NCBI RefSeq assembly: GCF_019091135.1
Contig: NZ_JAGXJW010000050.1
Location: forward strand, 1 to 64,000
Direction: 5' to 3'
DNA: 64,000 nt
DNA from: Cohnella sp. GbtcB17
GTDB taxonomy: Bacteria > Bacillota > Bacilli > Paenibacillales > Paenibacillaceae
The notes beneath the pieces were generated by a model. That model did no database searches and was not told the DNA's origin. It saw only the letters and a list, made by a program, of their open reading frames with translations. Position numbers and translations under genes: made by a program. Positions 32,783-40,808 of the stretch are shown in pieces; positions within the stretch are counted from its first letter, which is position 1, and every line of letters begins with the position of its first letter.

Positions 32783-33724
32783 CTACCGCCGCACCTCGCC
32801 CGGCAGCGTCAACGACAGGTCGCCTTCCGTCTGGCCGCCGGATTCGTCTGCGTAAGTGATGCGCGAGCCGAGGATTTCCTTCCCCGTTTCGCTAAGGCGG
32901 CCCGAGGTCAGCACGTTCGTCGTGAGGTGGTCCGTGCTGGACCAGAACAGATAGCTGCCTTGCAGCTTCGGCGCCGTTCCTTTTTGATCCGTCACCTTCA
33001 TCTCCCACAGCAGCTCGATCGTATCTTTCTCTCCGACCGGAATATGCGCCTGCCACTTCACGATCCAGCCGTCCTCGGTCAGCTCGGCGTAAGACGCTTG
33101 GTCCCCATTCACGACGATCATGCGGTCCGAACGGCCTTCGGGGAACAGACACGTCACGTTGTAGCCCTCGCGTTCGTGCGTGTAGGGCAGCAGGTCTACG
33201 GCATAATGCGTGAGCTCGGGCGGGAGCGACATCGCGAGGCGTCTCGCCTCGGCGAGGTCGCCGTCGCGGAGCAGCGCGAGCTGCGCTGCGTCAAGCGGGG
33301 TGCGAATGCGCACGTCCCGTCCCTCCACGGACACCCGGTATCCGAACTGCTCCGCCAGAAACCGCAGGGGGACATACACGCGCCCCTTTACGATCCGCAC
33401 GGGACTGTCGAGCTTGATGCCCCCCATACGCGACGGATTGCCGCTCGCGATCGCGACACCGCTGCCGACGGCAAGCTTGACGCGCTCGTTCCATTTGCCG
33501 AACGTGGCCGTCTTGGCCGCCGAGTTCCAGGACAGCGACAGGCCGAGCGGGCCGGCGACGGCGCTGAGCGGCACGAGCGTTCTGCCTTTTTCTACGATAG
33601 GGGCGTCGGCCGCCTCAACCAGCTTGTCTTTCACATAAATATGCGCGGGAGCTGCAGCCGAGGCGGCATCGGCGCCGGACAGCGCGCTTGCGACCAAGGC
33701 GATGCAGACGATCTGCTTGAACAT
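32783..33724 (-). CDS. Secreted stalk-domain (copper amine oxidase N-terminal-like) protein
   Basis: A 313-residue protein with GAGAGGAG upstream and a cleavable signal peptide (ends near SGADAASAAA). Residues 28-145 form the copper-amine-oxidase N-terminal-like stalk domain, recognised by KGRTLVPLSAVAGPLGLSLS and KGRVYVPLRFLAEQFGYRVS. This domain is frequent in secreted Paenibacillus proteins and does not imply copper or oxidase activity. The C-terminal 160 residues (EREGYNVTCLFPEGRSDRMI) are not recognised. It lies near the TetR gene on the same strand, with 91 bases between. Confidence 0.8.
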   Translation of the reverse strand: MFKQIVCIALVASALSGADAASAAAPAHIYVKDKLVEAADAPIVEKGRTLVPLSAVAGPLGLSLSWNSAAKTATFGKWNERVKLAVGSGVAIASGNPSRMGGIKLDSPVRIVKGRVYVPLRFLAEQFGYRVSVEGRDVRIRTPLDAAQLALLRDGDLAEARRLAMSLPPELTHYAVDLLPYTHEREGYNVTCLFPEGRSDRMIVVNGDQASYAELTEDGWIVKWQAHIPVGEKDTIELLWEMKVTDQKGTAPKLQGSYLFWSSTDHLTTNVLTSGRLSETGKEILGSRITYADESGGQTEGDLSLTLPGEVRR

Positions 33725-33815
33725 GGGGCACGCTCCTCTCTGACCGTATAGACGAGCATGAACGCAAATAGTTGCTGTTCCACGTCATCATGCTGCTCCG
33801 AGCAAGCGCCCGCGG

Positions 33816-34424
33816 TCAAGCGGTCAAATGCTTCATGACCATAGTCTCCATCTCGTCCACAATTCGCCGGTACTCCGTCTCGTCTCCGTCCAGGAGAAAG
33901 CTCATGGCGAGTCCGTCCCGGACGGCCCAGAACAGGTAGGCGGCCGCAGACTCGTCCAGATCGGCACGGAACTCGCCGGATTGCTTGCCAGCTGCAAGGA
34001 TTCGGCTGAGCAGTTTCAAGGCTTTATCGAGGTAGGCGCGATTGGAGGCGATCAGCTTGGGACGGCGCGATGCGTAGGTCGTGAATTCCAGGTGAAACGT
34101 CAGCCATTTGCGAAGCTCGTCCAGCGGCTGCCGGCGGAAGCGTTCGAACATATGCCGGAGCATCGCCTTGGCGCTTGACGTCTCTTCGTGCAGCGCGTTG
34201 AGCGATTCGATCATCTCGTCCATGCGGGCGTGGGCCAGCTGAATGTAGATCTCTTCTTTGCTGGCGAAGTAGCCGTAAAGGGTGCCCTTGCTGATTCGAA
34301 GATGACGCGCGATGTCGTCGGCCGTCGTCGCTTGAAATCCTTTATCCAGTAAGCAATGAAGCGCCCCGGCCAGAATAGAGGCTCGCTTCTCTTCCTTGTA
34401 CGCTTCCGTCACTTTGGGCGACAT
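33816..34424 (-). CDS. TetR/AcrR-family transcriptional regulator
   Basis: A 202-residue regulator with GGAAAGGAGCG upstream. The N-terminal helix-turn-helix is ATTADDIARHLRISKGTLYG followed by YFASKEEIYIQL. The C-terminal half is the usual variable ligand domain. Its target is not obvious: the nuclease-fold gene is divergent and the stalk-domain gene follows on the same strand. A fair promoter on the minus strand is seen at 34471-34498. Confidence 0.92.
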   Translation of the reverse strand: MSPKVTEAYKEEKRASILAGALHCLLDKGFQATTADDIARHLRISKGTLYGYFASKEEIYIQLAHARMDEMIESLNALHEETSSAKAMLRHMFERFRRQPLDELRKWLTFHLEFTTYASRRPKLIASNRAYLDKALKLLSRILAAGKQSGEFRADLDESAAAYLFWAVRDGLAMSFLLDGDETEYRRIVDEMETMVMKHLTA

Positions 34425-34470
34425 CGCGCTCGCTCCTTTCCCATGCCGACACGGTTGTTTTCCGCTAAAT

Positions 34471-34498
34471 ACAATATGGATTGAATATACCGTGACAA
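34471..34498 (-). promoter_or_regulatory. Candidate promoter of the TetR gene
   Basis: On the minus strand TTGTCA (34498-34493), a 16-base spacer and TATTGT (34476-34471) form an acceptable sigma-A promoter about 47 bases before the start codon. Confidence 0.5.
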
Positions 34499-34537
34499 GC
34501 AGACAGGTGCAATAAAGAGCCGGGGACGTGCAAGAGC

Positions 34538-34566
34538 TTGGCAGCCTCGCCGCCGTATGCTATTCT
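34538..34566 (+). promoter_or_regulatory. Candidate promoter of a terminated leader RNA
   Basis: TTGGCA (34538-34543), exactly 17 bases, then TATTCT (34561-34566). Transcription from here would enter the hairpin at 34615 before reaching the gene at 34687. Confidence 0.6.
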
Positions 34567-34614
34567 GATGCTGACGGACTTATGGTTCATAACAAATATG
34601 CGCGTGAAGCACAC

Positions 34615-34655
34615 GCCGCTTGCTCCCTTGGGGAGTGGGCGGCTTTTTGTTTTTC
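34615..34655 (+). terminator. Terminator/attenuator in the leader of the gene at 34687
   Basis: GCCGC (34615-34619) pairs with GCGGC (34639-34643), and inside it CTCCC (34623-34627) pairs with GGGAG (34631-34635). TTTTTGTTTTTC follows. It lies about 30 bases before the ribosome site. An upstream hairpin (TTATG-GTT-CATAA near 34580-34592) and a GCGTG/CACGC pairing that would reach into the first arm make attenuation or a short regulatory RNA of about 80 bases possible. Confidence 0.7.
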
Positions 34656-34686
34656 AACACAATCTCGGGAGGAGCGGGTCATCGCC

Positions 34687-35385
34687 ATGGTTAAAAGAGA
34701 TTTTCGCGGGAAGACGGATCGGGCAGATTCTATCGTAGCGGCGTTTATCGAAAAGCAGAGAAGGAGCGCGACGGGGCAGCGGCTCGAGATGCTGCAGCGA
34801 GATTTAAGCGGCACGATCAAGCTGCTGACCGACCTTCTGCTGCCGGTGTTCGGGTCGCTCGAAGGCTTTCATTTGGAATATGAGATGATCGGGACAAACG
34901 GCGTGAAGATTTATGCGGACGTTTACTACGAACCGCTGGGACTGGTATTCGAATGCGACGGCTACGTGCCGCATGTCGAGTTGATGACAAGGGATCGCTT
35001 CTCGTTCGAGCGCATGCGGGTGCGGACTTTTGCGCTGAGCGGCTACGCATACTTCCCGTTCAGCCGGGATGAATTGGACAAGAAGCCCGAGATGTGCAGG
35101 CGAGCGGTGTACGAGGTGTTGGGGAGGCGGGGGCGTGGTGGGGTTGGAATGATGGAGTTGGACGTATACGAGCGGGAGTTGCTAAGGATGGCAGCCGATT
35201 CAAAAATGTTTACGCCGAAGGACGTGAGGACTTGGTTAAATATCGGGCATAGAAAAGCGCGTGGGTTAATTGCAGGCATGAAGCAATCCCAACTCATTAC
35301 GCGTGTCGGAGGCAGCGATCGCAGAGATTTTGGCTATATGCTTGGAGAAAAGGGGAAGGAAATGTTGAGCAGGGGCGGATCGTAG
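34687..35385 (+). CDS. Predicted PD-(D/E)XK nuclease-fold protein with winged-helix tail
   Basis: A 232-residue protein starting at ATG 12 bases after GGGAGGAG. Residues 60-135 resemble the DUF559/Vsr-like endonuclease fold: an Asp in KIYADVYYEP, then LVFECDGYVPH with the ECDG...H arrangement, then RDRFSFERMRVRTFALSGYA and YFPFSRDEL. The last 70 residues look like a winged helix (TPKDVRTWLNIGHRKARGLI). It could be a DNA-binding regulator built on a nuclease fold rather than an active nuclease. No methylase or mobile-element gene is adjacent. It is preceded by a promoter and an attenuator-like terminator. Confidence 0.6.
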   Translation: MVKRDFRGKTDRADSIVAAFIEKQRRSATGQRLEMLQRDLSGTIKLLTDLLLPVFGSLEGFHLEYEMIGTNGVKIYADVYYEPLGLVFECDGYVPHVELMTRDRFSFERMRVRTFALSGYAYFPFSRDELDKKPEMCRRAVYEVLGRRGRGGVGMMELDVYERELLRMAADSKMFTPKDVRTWLNIGHRKARGLIAGMKQSQLITRVGGSDRRDFGYMLGEKGKEMLSRGGS

Positions 35386-35399
35386 TATGAGTGGGCAGA

Positions 35400-35905
35400 T
35401 AGATCGTGCCGAAATGTGCTTATCGGCGGCGCGGGAGGGGCTTCGGGAGCCGGGATAGTGCCGAAATGCGCTCATCGGCGGCGCGGGAGAGGGTATGGGA
35501 GCTGAGATAGTGCCGAAATGTGCTTATCGGCGGCGGGGGAGGGGCTTTGGGAGCCGGGATAGTGCCGAAATGCGCTTATCGGGGGCGCGGGAGGGGCTTT
35601 GGGAGCCGGGATAGTGCTGAAATGCGCTTATCGGCGGCGCGGGAGGGGCTTCGGGAGCCGAGATAGTGCTGAAATGAGCTTATCGGCGGCGCGAGAGGGC
35701 TTCGGGAGCCGAGATGGTGCCGGAATGTGCTTATCGGGGGCGCGGGAGGGGCTTCGGGAGCCGGGATAGTGCTGAAATGAGCTTATCGGCGGCGTGAGAG
35801 GGCTTCGGGAGCTGAGATAGTGCCGAAATGTGCTTATCGGGGGCACAGGAGGGGGTTCGAGAGCCGAGATAGTGCCGTAATGCGCTTATCGGCGGCGCGG
35901 TCAGA
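35400..35905. repeat. Tandem array D: ten units of 51-52 bp
   Basis: The TATCGG landmark recurs at 35421, 35473, 35525, 35577, 35629, 35681, 35732, 35784, 35835 and 35887, giving spacings of 52 or 51. The core is GTGCCGAAATGCGCTTATCG, with GCCGA and TCGGC as arms. The linkers are G-rich (GCGCGGGAGGGGCTTCGGG). It occupies nearly the whole gap between two same-strand genes. No gene is supported in it. Confidence 0.92.
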
Positions 35906-36014
35906 CCGCAGTAAAAGCCCATTCGCTTGAAATCACCGCATGCGGCCTGCTATGGTGAGGGAGTCGTTTTAATTTGCCATGACCGAATGATCGAGAGAAA
36001 GGTTGCTGAGTAAG

Positions 36015-36563
36015 ATGAAGCTGATCGCGCTAGTAGGCAGTCTGCGCAGGGAGTCCGTGAATTTGAAGCTGGCGTTGACCATGCAGGAGAGGTACCGGGG
36101 CAAGTTCGAGCTGGAGATCGCGAATCTCGGCACGCTGCCGTTTTTCGATCAGGACGAGGAGGAGAATCCGCCCGCGTCCGTGCGGAAGCTGAGCGAGCAG
36201 GTCGCCGCGGCGGACGGCGTGCTCATTCTGACGCCGGAGTACAATTGGTCGGTGCCGGGCGTGCTCAAAAATGCGCTCGACTGGCTGTCGCGCGGAGACA
36301 AGGTACTGATCGGCAAGCCCGTGCTTGCCGCCGGCGCGAGCCCTGGCATGTACGGTACGCTGCGTGGACAGCTGCACCTGCGGGAGATTCTGTCGAGCCC
36401 GGGCATCCAGGCGGTCATGCTGCCTCCGGCGGGCAACGAGATCGCGGTCGCACAAGCGCCGCAAAAGTTTGGCGAAGGCGGGGCCCGCCTCACGGACGAA
36501 CGCACGCTGACGCACATCGACGTCGTCGTCGATCGTTTTCTGGACCTGATCGGACGGCGCTGA
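36015..36563 (+). CDS. NADPH-dependent FMN reductase-like flavoprotein
   Basis: A 182-residue flavodoxin-fold protein. I use the ATG at 36015; a TTG four codons upstream is also possible but is too close to the AAAGG ribosome site. The FMN phosphate loop is LVGSLRRESVNLKLA, and PEYNWSVPGVLKNALDW is the classic second flavin-binding motif. Such enzymes reduce quinones, azo dyes or chromate with NADPH; the physiological substrate is unclear. It sits alone between array D and a strong terminator. Confidence 0.92.
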   Translation: MKLIALVGSLRRESVNLKLALTMQERYRGKFELEIANLGTLPFFDQDEEENPPASVRKLSEQVAAADGVLILTPEYNWSVPGVLKNALDWLSRGDKVLIGKPVLAAGASPGMYGTLRGQLHLREILSSPGIQAVMLPPAGNEIAVAQAPQKFGEGGARLTDERTLTHIDVVVDRFLDLIGRR

Positions 36564-36576
36564 CCCGTCTTTCGCT

Positions 36577-36617
36577 AGAAGCCCGAACGTCCGCCTCGGC
36601 GGCGTACGGGCTTCTTT
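36577..36617 (+). terminator. Strong terminator after the FMN reductase gene
   Basis: AGAAGCCCG (36577-36585) pairs with CGGGCTTCT (36607-36615), with an inner CCGCC/GGCGG stem. TTTG follows. Confidence 0.82.
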
Positions 36618-36742
36618 GATGTTTGGCTCGGACAAGCTGGGGGTAAAAGCGACTATCATCTATGTTTTGCCGTCGAATTTTGGCGGTGCCGTTATGTCGC
36701 AGCCGGCCATTCCACAAGTTAAAGCGAAAGGGAGATCGACGC

Positions 36743-37930
36743 ATGGGCAAGATATTGATTGTCGGGGGCCAAATGGAGAACAAAGGCGCCCAGGCGATGA
36801 CGTTCACCGTCGTGAACGAAATCAAGATGCGATATCCGGACAAGGAGCTTGTGCTGATCTGTCCGGACGAGGATCGCAACTACGCGTTTCAACTGGTGAA
36901 GATGGGGAAGAAAATGAAAGTCGAGCTGCTGGGCGGCGTCTACACGCTGATCGGCAAGTTGATCCCGAACGACGAGCGCGTCAGCATTACCAAGGCGCAG
37001 ATGAAGGAGATTCTGAAGGAAACCGATCTCATCGTCGACATCAGCGGTTTCGCCCTTTCCTCGCAGTTCAGCATCCGCCATACGATCAATTATTTGGCGA
37101 ATATCCGGCTCGCCCGGCAGAACAAGATTCCGATGGTGCTGCTGTCCCAATCGTTCGGTCCGTTCGAGTACACCGGCATTTACAAATACGTCATTCCGCC
37201 GATGATCAAAAAATACATTCGCTATCCGAAATACATCTACGCCCGCGAGCAGGAGGGAGCCGAGTATCTCGGCAAGTACACGTCCGGCAATCTTCGCAGG
37301 TCGGTGGATATCGTGCTGCAGGGCTCGAACCCGTACAATCTGTCTCACCTGTTCCGCGACGGCAACTACATAAAAGGCGAGCCGCTCGCGATCAAGCCGA
37401 ATGCGGTCGGCATCGTGCCGAACGTCAAGACGATGAAGTACGGCACGCGCCAATCGATGCTGGCGATGTACGAGCGCATGACGCAGCACCTGCTGGATCG
37501 CGGCAAAAACGTCTATCTGTTCCGTCACTCCACGGAGGATCTGATCATTTGCCAGGAGATCAAGCGCAGATTCCCGAACGACGAACGCGTGGTGCTGCTG
37601 GAGGAGGAGTACGACTGTATCGCGATTCACGACGTACTTGTGCAGTTCGAATTTCTCGTGGCATCCCGTTATCATTCGATCGTGCACGCGTACAAGAACG
37701 GCATACCGGTCGTGGCGCTCGGCTGGGCGACTAAGTACCGCGAGCTGCTGGGACGCTTCGGCCAAGGCGAGTACGTATTCGATGTGCGCGACAGCGCGCA
37801 TATCGAAGCCAATATGATCGCGAAACTCGACGCCATGATCGAGAATCGCGGTGTCGAAGCCGCCAAGATCGACGATACGCTGAGAGAAATTCACCGCGAG
37901 AACATATTCGCCGAGGCATTCGCGCTGTAA
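36743..37930 (+). CDS. Polysaccharide pyruvyl transferase family protein
   Basis: A 395-residue GT-B-like enzyme starting at ATG behind AAAGGGAGA; the frame is open further upstream. The N terminus is ILIVGGQMENKGAQAMTFTV, and FLVASRYHSIVHAYKNGIPV is the family signature in the C-terminal half. Relatives such as CsaB add pyruvate to secondary cell-wall polymers, which is how SLH-domain proteins are held on the surface. This may therefore serve the SLH proteins encoded at 45-57 kb, but the genes are not adjacent and a role in another exopolysaccharide is equally possible. Confidence 0.88.
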   Translation: MGKILIVGGQMENKGAQAMTFTVVNEIKMRYPDKELVLICPDEDRNYAFQLVKMGKKMKVELLGGVYTLIGKLIPNDERVSITKAQMKEILKETDLIVDISGFALSSQFSIRHTINYLANIRLARQNKIPMVLLSQSFGPFEYTGIYKYVIPPMIKKYIRYPKYIYAREQEGAEYLGKYTSGNLRRSVDIVLQGSNPYNLSHLFRDGNYIKGEPLAIKPNAVGIVPNVKTMKYGTRQSMLAMYERMTQHLLDRGKNVYLFRHSTEDLIICQEIKRRFPNDERVVLLEEEYDCIAIHDVLVQFEFLVASRYHSIVHAYKNGIPVVALGWATKYRELLGRFGQGEYVFDVRDSAHIEANMIAKLDAMIENRGVEAAKIDDTLREIHRENIFAEAFAL

Positions 37931-37957
37931 GCCATAGGCAGAAGGTGTAGATCCGCA

Positions 37958-38013
37958 CAAAAAGCAGCAGGCCGGGACTATGGAAACATAGTTGCCGTAC
38001 TGCTGCCTTTTTG
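37958..38013. terminator. Bidirectional terminator between convergent genes
   Basis: AAAAAGCAGCAG and CTGCTGCCTTTTT form the outer stem, and ACTATG/CATAGT forms an inner one. A-run and T-run ends suit both strands. Confidence 0.85.
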
Positions 38014-38036
38014 CATATCCTTATAGGTTGAAGCGT

Positions 38037-38369
38037 CTAAGCGATCGGCGTCCCATTAGGCAATTGAACCTCGGGCTGCAAGAGAACGACGTCTCCCTTT
38101 TCCGGGACGCCGCCGAGAACCAGCACTTCCGATTTGAAGCCGGCGATGCGCCGGGGTGGAAAGTTGACGATGGCGATCACTTGTTTGCCGACGACAGTCT
38201 CGGCCGCGTACCGCTTCGTAATTTGCGCGCTGGACGTTTTGATTCCGATCTCCGGTCCAAAATCGATTTGCAGCTTAATCGCAGGTACCTTTGCTTCTCC
38301 AAAAAACGCGGCTTCCCGGATCGTCCCGACGCGAATATCGAGTGCCGCGAAATCTTCGATCGTTGCCAA
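38037..38369 (-). CDS. csaA: CsaA, export-related chaperone with tRNA-binding fold
   Basis: A 110-residue protein starting at TTG nine bases after GGAGG. The whole length is a tRNA-binding OB-fold: LDIRVGTIREAAFFGEAKVP, IKTSSAQITKRY, and VIAIVNFPPRRIAGFKSEVL. CsaA of Bacillus binds SecA and unfolded precursors and supports protein export. The size is exactly that of the family. It is transcribed on its own between a bidirectional terminator and the MerR gene. Confidence 0.92.
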   Translation of the reverse strand: MATIEDFAALDIRVGTIREAAFFGEAKVPAIKLQIDFGPEIGIKTSSAQITKRYAAETVVGKQVIAIVNFPPRRIAGFKSEVLVLGGVPEKGDVVLLQPEVQLPNGTPIA

Positions 38370-38412
38370 TTGTTTCTGCCTCCCTATTTAAATCCTTAAG
38401 CCAACTCGCGAT

Positions 38413-38862
38413 TCACGCTCTCCCAGCAACAGGCGCGTAGAATACGTCGCTATGCATATGCCGAATATCGCTCCAGGTGGCAGGATTAGTCGTGTCCGGC
38501 ATGCGATGCTCCAGTATAGCTTGATACAGCGCCGTTTTTTGTTCTAAATGAGCGATGTGTCTTTTTGCTTCCTCAAGCTTCGCAAGCGCCGCTTCCTTGT
38601 GCGCCTTCATGAGGGCTGCGCGCTGCGGAATGGTCGAATCTCCTTCGAGACAGAGCTCGACGTACGTTCTAATGGCTTCGATCGGCATTCCGGATTGCTT
38701 GAGGCATTTGATGCCGTGCAGCCAATTGACGGCTTCTTCGTCGAACATCCGTACGTTGTTTTTATCGCGCCGCACGCTCGGCACCAGCCCCTTGTCCGTG
38801 TAAAAGCGCACGGCATGCTCGGTAAGTCCGGTTATATGGGCTGCTTCTTTGACTGTGTGCAT
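38413..38862 (-). CDS. MerR-family regulator, AdhR/NmlR-like
   Basis: A 149-residue regulator; the start at 38862 has GGGGAGGA upstream, while the longer open frame crosses the promoter region. Residues 1-70 are the MerR winged helix (TVKEAAHITGLTEHAVRFYT, DKNNVRMFDEEAVNWL). A cysteine in GIKCLKQSGMP (about residue 53) matches the thiol used by Bacillus AdhR to sense aldehydes. A coiled-coil dimerisation helix follows (HKEAALAKLEEAKRHIAHLE). It is divergent from an aldo-keto reductase, the expected target. Confidence 0.9.
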   Translation of the reverse strand: MHTVKEAAHITGLTEHAVRFYTDKGLVPSVRRDKNNVRMFDEEAVNWLHGIKCLKQSGMPIEAIRTYVELCLEGDSTIPQRAALMKAHKEAALAKLEEAKRHIAHLEQKTALYQAILEHRMPDTTNPATWSDIRHMHSDVFYAPVAGRA

Positions 38863-38899
38863 GCTAATCCTCCCCGTAAAAAAATCGCTTCGATACCGC

Positions 38900-38930
38900 T
38901 TGCCTTCGTGTAACACGAAGGCTTTAAGCT
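38900..38930 (+). promoter_or_regulatory. MerR-type promoter/operator of the aldo-keto reductase
   Basis: TTGCCT (38900-38905) and TAAGCT (38925-38930) are spaced by 19 bases, the long spacing typical of MerR-activated promoters. Between them lies a perfect 21-bp palindrome (38902-38922) with arms GCCTTCGTGT and ACACGAAGGC. Confidence 0.75.
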
Positions 38931-39035
38931 TACTGTAACGCAAATCGGCCGTCCGCGGAAGCACCACGCAGCAGGGAGGACTCCCCGGATACGCGCCGGT
39001 TGCCGTTACACATCTGAACAACGGGAGGAACCACC

Positions 39036-39887
39036 ATGCAAACCGTAACGTTAAACAACGGCGTAAAAATGCCGATCATCGGCTTTGGCGTCTACCAGAT
39101 TCCCGATGCGGAACAATGCGAGAACGCGGTGTACGAGGCGCTGATGGCCGGTTACCGCTTGATCGATACCGCCGCGGGTTACCTGAACGAGGAAGCGGTC
39201 GGCCGCGCGATCAAGCGCAGCGGCGTGCCGCGCGAGGAGCTGTTCGTCACGACCAAGCTCTGGATTCAGGATGCCGGCTACGAGAGCGCCAAGCTGGCGT
39301 TTGCCAAGTCGCTCCAGAAGCTTCAGCTCGACTATCTCGATCTGTATCTCATTCACCAGCCGTTCGGCGATTACTACGGCGCTTGGCGCGCGATGGAAGA
39401 GTTCTATCGGGAGGGCAAGATCAGGGCGATCGGCGTCAGCAACTTCCTGCCCGACCGGCTGATGGACCTTATCGTGCACAACGAGATCGTACCTGCCGTC
39501 AACCAGGTTGAGACGCATCCGTTCTACCAGCAGCATGAGAGCGGTGCGTTTATGAAAGAGCAAGGCGTGCAGCATCAGTCGTGGGCGCCGTTCGCCGAAG
39601 GGCTGGGCGGCATGTTCGACAACGAAACGCTCGCTTCGATCGCGGCCAAACACGGCAAGTCCGTCGCGCAGGTCGTGCTGCGCTGGCTCGTCCAGCGAGA
39701 GGTCGTCGTCATTCCGAAGTCGGTGCGAAAAGAGCGGATCGTCGAAAACTTCGACATCTTCGATTTTGAGCTGGACGCGGACGATCTCCAGCGAATTACC
39801 GCACTCGATACGCGGGAGACGCTGTTCCTGTCCTATCACGATCCGAAGTTTGCCAAGATGCTGGGGACGTTGCGGGTTGAGCTTTAA
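39036..39887 (+). CDS. Aldo-keto reductase (AKR5-like)
   Basis: A 283-residue NADPH-dependent reductase with GGGAGGA before ATG. The catalytic tetrad is recognisable: Asp and Tyr in RLIDTAAGYLNEEAVG, Lys in VTTKLWIQD, and His in LYLIHQPF. The NADPH loop IPKSVRKERIVENFDIFDFE is near the C terminus. It probably detoxifies aldehydes or 2-oxoaldehydes, consistent with control by the divergent AdhR-like MerR protein through the operator at 38902-38922. Confidence 0.93.
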   Translation: MQTVTLNNGVKMPIIGFGVYQIPDAEQCENAVYEALMAGYRLIDTAAGYLNEEAVGRAIKRSGVPREELFVTTKLWIQDAGYESAKLAFAKSLQKLQLDYLDLYLIHQPFGDYYGAWRAMEEFYREGKIRAIGVSNFLPDRLMDLIVHNEIVPAVNQVETHPFYQQHESGAFMKEQGVQHQSWAPFAEGLGGMFDNETLASIAAKHGKSVAQVVLRWLVQREVVVIPKSVRKERIVENFDIFDFELDADDLQRITALDTRETLFLSYHDPKFAKMLGTLRVEL

Positions 39888-39929
39888 GCTTGAACGGATC
39901 TTAACGATCATGCTTTATCTTCAATCAAA

Positions 39930-39965
39930 CAAGGAAGGACAGGTGGAGGCACCTGTCCTTCCTTG
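39930..39965. terminator. Perfect 16-bp hairpin terminator
   Basis: CAAGGAAGGACAGGTG (39930-39945) is perfectly complementary to 39950-39965 with a GAGG loop. It separates the reductase from the convergent membrane gene. Confidence 0.8.
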
Positions 39966-39986
39966 GATTTGGCACTAGACATCGCA

Positions 39987-40379
39987 TCAATATCTCTGCT
40001 TATACATAAACTCTCTAACGCTGCTCGAAAAGATTAATACCACAGTTGTTAATATAGAAAAGATTAACATGATGATGGTGATTACGTTCAATAATAGAGA
40101 TGCGTTTGAAGCTACGACTCCTGCAAATAATGCATAAAACAAATTGATAATATTTAATGAATTGATTAGGATATAAATCCATTTAGCGGCTTGAAAACCG
40201 TTATAAATAAATAGGCATAGAACGATCATAAGGATTAATCCAAACCAATTGTGAAATATGCCACCCATCAGACTTATTACTAATATCAAAGTAAAAAGGG
40301 CTAGGTTGGCTATGATCAGCAGTAGGAGAATCCGCTTACCTGCTTTTTCCTGTTTTTGTATGAGATCCTCATTTTCCAT
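39987..40379 (-). CDS. Four-segment membrane protein, unknown
   Basis: A 130-residue very hydrophobic protein with four predicted segments (ILLLLIIANLALFTLILVIS, WFGLILMIVLCLFIYNGF, LNIINLFYALFAG, VITIIMLIFSILTTVVLIF). The ATG at 40379 follows GGGGGGTG; a GTG four codons upstream is an alternative. It is visibly AT-richer than the neighbours, using many ATA/TTA codons, which suggests a separate origin. I do not recognise the family. It is co-directional with the next small membrane gene, which ends about 40 bases upstream. Confidence 0.75.
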   Translation of the reverse strand: MENEDLIQKQEKAGKRILLLLIIANLALFTLILVISLMGGIFHNWFGLILMIVLCLFIYNGFQAAKWIYILINSLNIINLFYALFAGVVASNASLLLNVITIIMLIFSILTTVVLIFSSSVREFMYKQRY

Positions 40380-40420
40380 GAAATCTGTCACCCCCCGGCG
40401 TACGGTTAAGCGAACATTGT

Positions 40421-40651
40421 TTACGAATCATCTCTTGCGATCATTAACTTCAGGATCATGAGCACAAGAATGCCAATCAGTAACGCGACGCCACCCCATA
40501 ATAAATAGTTGAACGTGAAGGCGAATTCAAAGTCATGATCGAACCTTTTCATTTTGAAGGTGACAAGCATGACGATGATTCCCGCAAAGTAAGCAATTAA
40601 GAGTGCAAGAGCAGCGTTGTTTAGCAGCCGTTTAACTTTATACGCGTCCAT
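40421..40651 (-). CDS. Small two-segment membrane protein, unknown
   Basis: A 76-residue protein with two hydrophobic segments (ALALLIAYFAGIIVMLVTF and YLLWGGVALLIGILVLMILK). I start it at ATG 40651 behind GGTGA; an ATG four codons earlier (40663) is possible but lacks a ribosome site. Like the next gene it is AT-rich. The two probably form one transcript, possibly a two-part membrane system, but no function can be named. A TATAAT-like sequence lies upstream on the minus strand near 40690. Confidence 0.65.
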   Translation of the reverse strand: MDAYKVKRLLNNAALALLIAYFAGIIVMLVTFKMKRFDHDFEFAFTFNYLLWGGVALLIGILVLMILKLMIARDDS

Positions 40652-40739
40652 TGGCTCACCCATGATCAGAACATTGCATCTTTTAAAATTATACTTTTTT
40701 TCTATTATTTTGTTGCATGATGTATCCGAGAGCGGTGGC

Positions 40740-40779
40740 AAAAAAAGAACCGATCGGCATCAAGCCGATCAGTTCTTTG
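40740..40779 (-). terminator. Terminator after the fucosidase gene
   Basis: On the minus strand GATCGGC and GCCGATC form the heart of a 12-bp stem, flanked by GAAC/GTTC. A run of seven T follows (A-run at 40740-40746). Confidence 0.88.
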
Positions 40780-40808
40780 CGTGAGGATAGAGGCACGGCA
40801 AACGTTAG

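Noticed and set aside
35628..35922. Short minus-strand proteins rich in RLPKPSRAAD repeats
   Set aside because: They are translations of array D units; other arrays give similar pseudo-proteins because the period is near a multiple of three.
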